DNA of 38,762 nucleotides from OCS116 cluster bacterium AG-430-B22 (GTDB lineage: Bacteria; Pseudomonadota; Alphaproteobacteria; MED-G09). Made by a program: the position numbers and the translations under genes. The stretch is taken from NCBI GenBank assembly GCA_003209955.1, contig QCOD01000010.1, positions 1 to 38,762 of the forward strand, in the 5' to 3' direction. This document shows positions 35,291 through 38,762 of the stretch, one piece after another (the stretch's first letter is position 1; each line of letters starts with the position of its first letter). The notes below the pieces were generated by a model. That model saw nothing but the letters and a program-made list of their open reading frames with translations. It was not told the origin of the DNA and searched no databases.

Positions 35291-37408
35291 GTGCGAAACA
35301 TAACTTTAATTACTTTTTTATTTCTTTTTTTGTCACCTTTAGTTAATAGTGAAGTCATGAAAAATCCTTTTTTTACAGAATACGAAACAAATTTTAAGAT
35401 ACCTCCATTTTCACAAATTAATGAAGAACACTTTATGCCGGCATTCATTAAGGGTATGGAAGTGCATAATGAAGAAATTAATGATATTATAGAAAATAAA
35501 GAGGAACCATCATTTGAAAATATTATCGTTGCAATGGAACGATCAGGTTCGCTTTTAAGTAGAGTAAGTGCTGTATTTTTTAATTTATCTGGATCAACTA
35601 CTAATCCTAAAATACAAGAAATAGAAAAAGAAATTTCTCCAAAGCTTTCAAGTCATTACGACTCCATTAGTTTGAATCCTGAAATATTTAAAAAAGTTAA
35701 AATTTTATGGGAAAGTATAGATAACTATGATTTATCCTTAGAAGAAAGAAAAATTCTCGAGGAAACTTATAAAAGATTTGTAAGAAGTGGAGCTCTTTTA
35801 GAAGGTTCCGATAAAAAAAGATATGCGGAACTTAATCAGGATATCACAAAACTATCAGTTCAGTTTTCACAAAATCTTTTAGCTGAAACAAATGATTTTG
35901 AAATAATACTAGATCAAGCTGATCTAGCAGGTCTTCCTAGTGATATTGTTGATTTAGCTAAACTTGAAGCAGAGAATAAATTTAATAAAAATAAAGATGA
36001 TAAATATAAGGACAAATATGTTTTCACAGTACAAAGAAGTAGCATGTATCCTTTTCTTACATACTCAACACGCCGTGACTTAAGAGAAAAATTATACAAA
36101 GGTTATATCCAAAGAGGGGATAATAATAACGAGTATGATAATAAAAAAATTACATCAAAAATTGCCTCTCTCAGAGTTGAAAAAGCTAATATTTTAGGTT
36201 TTGAATCTCACGCACATTATGTGCTTGATAATACAATGGCAAAAACCCCTCAGGCAGTTTATGGGTTGCTCAATCAACTATGGGCACCTGCTCTTAAAAG
36301 AGCAAAAAATGAATTAAGGGAGATGCAAATCCTTGCAAATGAAGAGGGTAATAATTTTGAGATTGCTTCCTGGGATTGGTGGCATTATGCGGAAAAGGTT
36401 CGAAAAGATAAATACGACTTAGATGAAGAAGAAATTAAAGAATATTTTACTTTAGACAACACAATTGATGGAATCTTCAAAACATCAAATAAATTATTTG
36501 GACTAACCTTTGAAGAAAAGTTTGATCTTGATCTCTATCATCCAGATGCACGAGTTTGGGAAGTAAAAGATAAAGATGGTTCTCATATAGGACTTTACAT
36601 TGGCGATTATTATACGCGTTCGAGTAAAAGAGGTGGAGCTTGGATGAGTTCATTTAAAAGCCAATCAAATTTTGATGGAAAAGAAAGACCAATTATAGTT
36701 AATGTTTGTAATTTTCCACCGCCATCTAAAGACAAGCCATCCCTTTTAAGTTTTGAACATGTAACAACACTTTTTCATGAATTTGGTCATGGGCTACATG
36801 GTTTATTAACAAATACAAATTATAAAAGTTTGTCAGGAACAGCTGTATCGAGAGACTTTGTTGAGTTCCCTTCTCAGGTTCTTGAGCACTGGGCAAGCGA
36901 GCCAGAATTACTTAAGTCATACGCTAAGCACTATGAAACTGGTGAAGTTATCAGCGATGAACTAATTGAAAAAATGCAAAACGCAAGTAAGTTCAATCAA
37001 GGTTTTGCAAATACAGAATATCTTGCTGCTTCTTTTTTAGATATGGATTGGCATACTCTTACAACAACTGAATTACAGGACACAAATTCTTTTGAAGAAA
37101 AATCTTTAAAAAAGATTGGTTTAATCGACGAAATAGTATCTCGTTATAGAACAACATATTTCCAGCATATATTCACACATTCATATTCTGCAGGTTATTA
37201 CAGTTATATCTGGGCTGCTGTACTTGATTCTGACGCCTTTGCTGCTTTTAAAGACTCAGGAGATGTATTTAACGAAGACTTAGCTAATAAATATAGAGAG
37301 TTTATTTTAGAAAAAGGTGGCACAGAAGATCCTATGGAACTTTATAGATCATTTAAGGGAGACGATCCTGATATTTCTGCTCTTTTAGAAGATAGAGGTT
37401 TGGACTAA
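35291..37408 (+). CDS. M3 family zinc oligopeptidase (Dcp/PrlC-like)
   Basis: Zinc metallopeptidase of the thimet oligopeptidase family, 705 residues from GTG 35291. The active site is HEFGH (about residues 496-500) with the third ligand Glu in FVEFPSQ. Other family segments are NFPPPSKDKPSLLSFEHV and HIFTHSYSAGYYSYIWA near the C-terminus. The N-terminus RNITLITFLFLFLSPLVNS looks like a signal peptide, implying a periplasmic dipeptidyl carboxypeptidase or oligopeptidase. An in-frame ATG at 35258 would add 11 residues and overlap the thioesterase gene. GTG is preferred because AAAGGA precedes it and the signal begins there. Confidence 0.9.
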   Translation: MRNITLITFLFLFLSPLVNSEVMKNPFFTEYETNFKIPPFSQINEEHFMPAFIKGMEVHNEEINDIIENKEEPSFENIIVAMERSGSLLSRVSAVFFNLSGSTTNPKIQEIEKEISPKLSSHYDSISLNPEIFKKVKILWESIDNYDLSLEERKILEETYKRFVRSGALLEGSDKKRYAELNQDITKLSVQFSQNLLAETNDFEIILDQADLAGLPSDIVDLAKLEAENKFNKNKDDKYKDKYVFTVQRSSMYPFLTYSTRRDLREKLYKGYIQRGDNNNEYDNKKITSKIASLRVEKANILGFESHAHYVLDNTMAKTPQAVYGLLNQLWAPALKRAKNELREMQILANEEGNNFEIASWDWWHYAEKVRKDKYDLDEEEIKEYFTLDNTIDGIFKTSNKLFGLTFEEKFDLDLYHPDARVWEVKDKDGSHIGLYIGDYYTRSSKRGGAWMSSFKSQSNFDGKERPIIVNVCNFPPPSKDKPSLLSFEHVTTLFHEFGHGLHGLLTNTNYKSLSGTAVSRDFVEFPSQVLEHWASEPELLKSYAKHYETGEVISDELIEKMQNASKFNQGFANTEYLAASFLDMDWHTLTTTELQDTNSFEEKSLKKIGLIDEIVSRYRTTYFQHIFTHSYSAGYYSYIWAAVLDSDAFAAFKDSGDVFNEDLANKYREFILEKGGTEDPMELYRSFKGDDPDISALLEDRGLD

Positions 37409-37430
37409 TTTGTTTTAAAATGAGATTAGT

Positions 37431-37934
37431 ATGACTTATATAATAGAAACTTTAAAATCATGTTGGCTTTTACTTCTTTGTCTTATTGTAGCTCGTTTAA
37501 TAGGCTTTCCAGCTAATTTCACGCCAATACTAGCCTGTGCAGTATTTTTGCCCTTTATGACGGATAATAAATATATTCAGATGTTTTTACCTGTTAGTAT
37601 TTTGATAGTTACTGATCCATTTCTTGGATTATATTCTGCAATGCCAGTTGTATATTTGTGTATTGTATTTGCAAGTGTAATTTCATCTCTATTTAAGAAT
37701 TACAATTATAAAAATATGATCCTTTCAGGACTAATCAGTGTTGGTATATGGCATATTCTAGTTAATTTTGCTGTATGGATTTCTGGTATACAGGCATTGC
37801 CTTTAAGCGCGGTATATTTGGCAGCTATTCCTTTTGATTTTAGATTACTTGCTAGCACTATAATTTTTTCTAGCCTCTTTTTTGGGTTTCGATCTGTATT
37901 TTTAGGATGGTACAGCCGCCTAGATTCGAACTAG
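37431..37934 (+). CDS. DUF6580-like small integral membrane protein
   Basis: Protein of 167 residues with about five hydrophobic helices. LIGFPANFTPILACAVFLPF near 22-41 and the VTDPFLGLYS segment (~60-70) resemble DUF6580, a family possibly related to ECF-type vitamin or metal transport S components; this is unproven. It starts 22 nt after the M3 peptidase stop. The last nine codons and the TAG lie inside the antisense of the tRNA-His gene, so WYSRLDSN is encoded by the complement of the tRNA's 3' half. Confidence 0.68.
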   Translation: MTYIIETLKSCWLLLLCLIVARLIGFPANFTPILACAVFLPFMTDNKYIQMFLPVSILIVTDPFLGLYSAMPVVYLCIVFASVISSLFKNYNYKNMILSGLISVGIWHILVNFAVWISGIQALPLSAVYLAAIPFDFRLLASTIIFSSLFFGFRSVFLGWYSRLDSN

Positions 37935-37984
37935 GGACCTCCTGATCCACAATCAGGCGCTCTAACCGACTGAGCTACGGCTGC
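37908..37984 (-). tRNA. tRNA-His (anticodon GUG), CCA encoded
   Basis: A full cloverleaf reads on the minus strand from 37984 to 37908. The acceptor GCAGCCG pairs with CGGCTGT, with a G1:U72 wobble. The D arm starts GCTC. The anticodon stem CCTGA encloses TTGTGGA with anticodon GTG. The T stem CCTAG encloses TTCGAAT. Discriminator A73 and CCA are encoded. The base before G1 is U rather than the G-1 found in most tRNA-His, as reported for many alphaproteobacteria. The 3' part overlaps the convergent membrane-protein gene by 27 nt. Confidence 0.95.
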
Positions 37985-38090
37985 ACATAAAAATTTCATA
38001 TCATAATAACTAATAACTATGAAGTTTTCTTTTAATTTCAGTCTTAAACATATTATTTACTATTTAGGTTAAAAAATATAGATTTCGTCA

Positions 38091-38732
38091 ATGAACAAGA
38101 AGTACTTAGGGATACATTGTGAAGGATGGAAGTTTTTTATCATTTTTATCCTAATTTCTTTTTTTATTTTTTTTATAGCTAAAATTATATTCTTAATTCT
38201 TCTCTTTCTTTCAATATTTATTCTCTGGTTTTTTCGTGACCCTGAAAGATATTTTGACTCTCAGGATAATCAGGTATTAAGTGCCGCAGATGGTAAAATC
38301 TGTTTTATTGGAGAAGACACTGCACCAATAGAAACAGGTATTAATCAGAAAATGAATAAAGTAAGTATCTTTATGAATGTTTTCAATGTGCATGTAAATA
38401 GAAGTCCTGTTAGCGGAGAGATTGAGAAAATTATTTATAAAAATGGAAAATTCTTCAATGCAAGCCTTGATAAAGCAAGTGAACATAATGAAAGAAATTC
38501 AATAATTATTAAAAATAATGATGAAAAGATAATTGTTGTCCAAATCGCGGGTTTAATAGCTAGAAGAATATTAAGTTTTATTTCAGAAAATGATATTATG
38601 ACAAAGGGAGAGAGGATTGGGCTAATTCGCTTTGGTTCTAGAGTAGATATATATTTACCATTAAATTATCAAATCAAAGTACATCAAAATGATATTGTTA
38701 CTGCTGGTAAAACAATTATTGCTGAAAGATAG
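38091..38732 (+). CDS. psd: Phosphatidylserine decarboxylase
   Basis: Short-form phosphatidylserine decarboxylase proenzyme of 213 residues, making phosphatidylethanolamine at the inner membrane. Two hydrophobic helices occupy ~15-48, followed by FFRDPERYF, SAADGKI and SIFMNVFNVHVNRSPVSG. Self-cleavage at G182-S183 in LIRFGSRVDIYLP generates the pyruvoyl cofactor from Ser183. The length and the FGSR version fit the alphaproteobacterial short type. The probable pssA gene starts 3 nt downstream, the usual pair. Confidence 0.92.
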   Translation: MNKKYLGIHCEGWKFFIIFILISFFIFFIAKIIFLILLFLSIFILWFFRDPERYFDSQDNQVLSAADGKICFIGEDTAPIETGINQKMNKVSIFMNVFNVHVNRSPVSGEIEKIIYKNGKFFNASLDKASEHNERNSIIIKNNDEKIIVVQIAGLIARRILSFISENDIMTKGERIGLIRFGSRVDIYLPLNYQIKVHQNDIVTAGKTIIAER

Positions 38733-38735
38733 TTT

Positions 38736-38762
38736 ATGAGAAAAATAAAAAAAATAGACTTT
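38736..38762 (+). CDS. Start of probable pssA, cut by window edge
   Basis: Nine codons from ATG at 38736 (MRKIKKIDF) run off the right edge. The position three bases after psd, where alphaproteobacteria usually encode CDP-diacylglycerol-serine O-phosphatidyltransferase, is the only support. The basic N-terminus fits that enzyme's start but is far too short to prove it. Confidence 0.4.

Noticed and set aside
1-38762. CRISPR arrays, rRNA genes, insertion sequences
   Set aside because: No regularly spaced repeats, rRNA segments, transposase genes or terminal inverted repeats were seen on reading both strands.

Overview
The window is a low-GC, gene-dense chromosomal stretch that looks like a free-living, streamlined, probably marine alphaproteobacterium. 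Four conserved alphaproteobacterial gene neighbourhoods support this: bolA / J-domain protein / cobS; the xerD-accA pair divergent from aroK-aroB-corC; secA divergent from argJ-mutT; and psd followed by a probable pssA start. A tRNA-His without an encoded G-1 and with A73 also points there. The exact order is inference (SAR116/Rhodospirillales-like lineages are candidates). TonB-dependent receptors argue against SAR11. No rRNA, CRISPR array, insertion sequence or prophage is visible.

Left part (1-17140) is mostly housekeeping: cobalamin synthesis (cobS, cut by the left edge), a J-domain protein, bolA, a TonB-dependent receptor, a CorC-type transporter, shikimate genes aroB and aroK, a 44-residue membrane peptide, xerD, accA, secA, argJ and mutT. 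A short operon-like run follows: pyrD, arsC-like, a TetR regulator and a quinone oxidoreductase.

Middle part (17140-20773) starts with a umuD-umuC translesion polymerase operon preceded by a near-perfect 22-bp palindrome that is a candidate damage-response operator. Then come a DUF4149-type membrane protein and a protein with an RTX-like N-terminal module and two cupredoxin-like domains.

Right-middle part (20774-31637) looks like an accessory metabolic region ending in a second TonB-dependent receptor. It holds a dienoyl-CoA-reductase-like SDR, a TSUP anion exporter with its TIGR02186 partner, a thiolase, an MFS transporter, a carboxymuconolactone-decarboxylase-fold protein, a SnoaL-like protein, a classical SDR and a tyrosine phosphatase. 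The substrate cannot be read from sequence alone.

Right part (31827-37934) is one tightly packed run on the plus strand: an orphan PhnD-like binding protein, a PNPOx-fold flavoprotein, a serine beta-lactamase-fold enzyme, a hotdog thioesterase, an M3 oligopeptidase and a DUF6580-like membrane protein. It ends inside an antisense tRNA-His, followed by psd. The beta-lactamase-fold enzyme carries the same N-terminal module as the cupredoxin-like protein.

The main unusual signal is that roughly 115-residue N-terminal module, shared by two otherwise unrelated proteins in this window, neither with a signal peptide. Other notable points are the umuDC operator, an A/U-tract leader before the second receptor gene, and the fact that all six convergent gene ends lie within 8 nt of each other or overlap.
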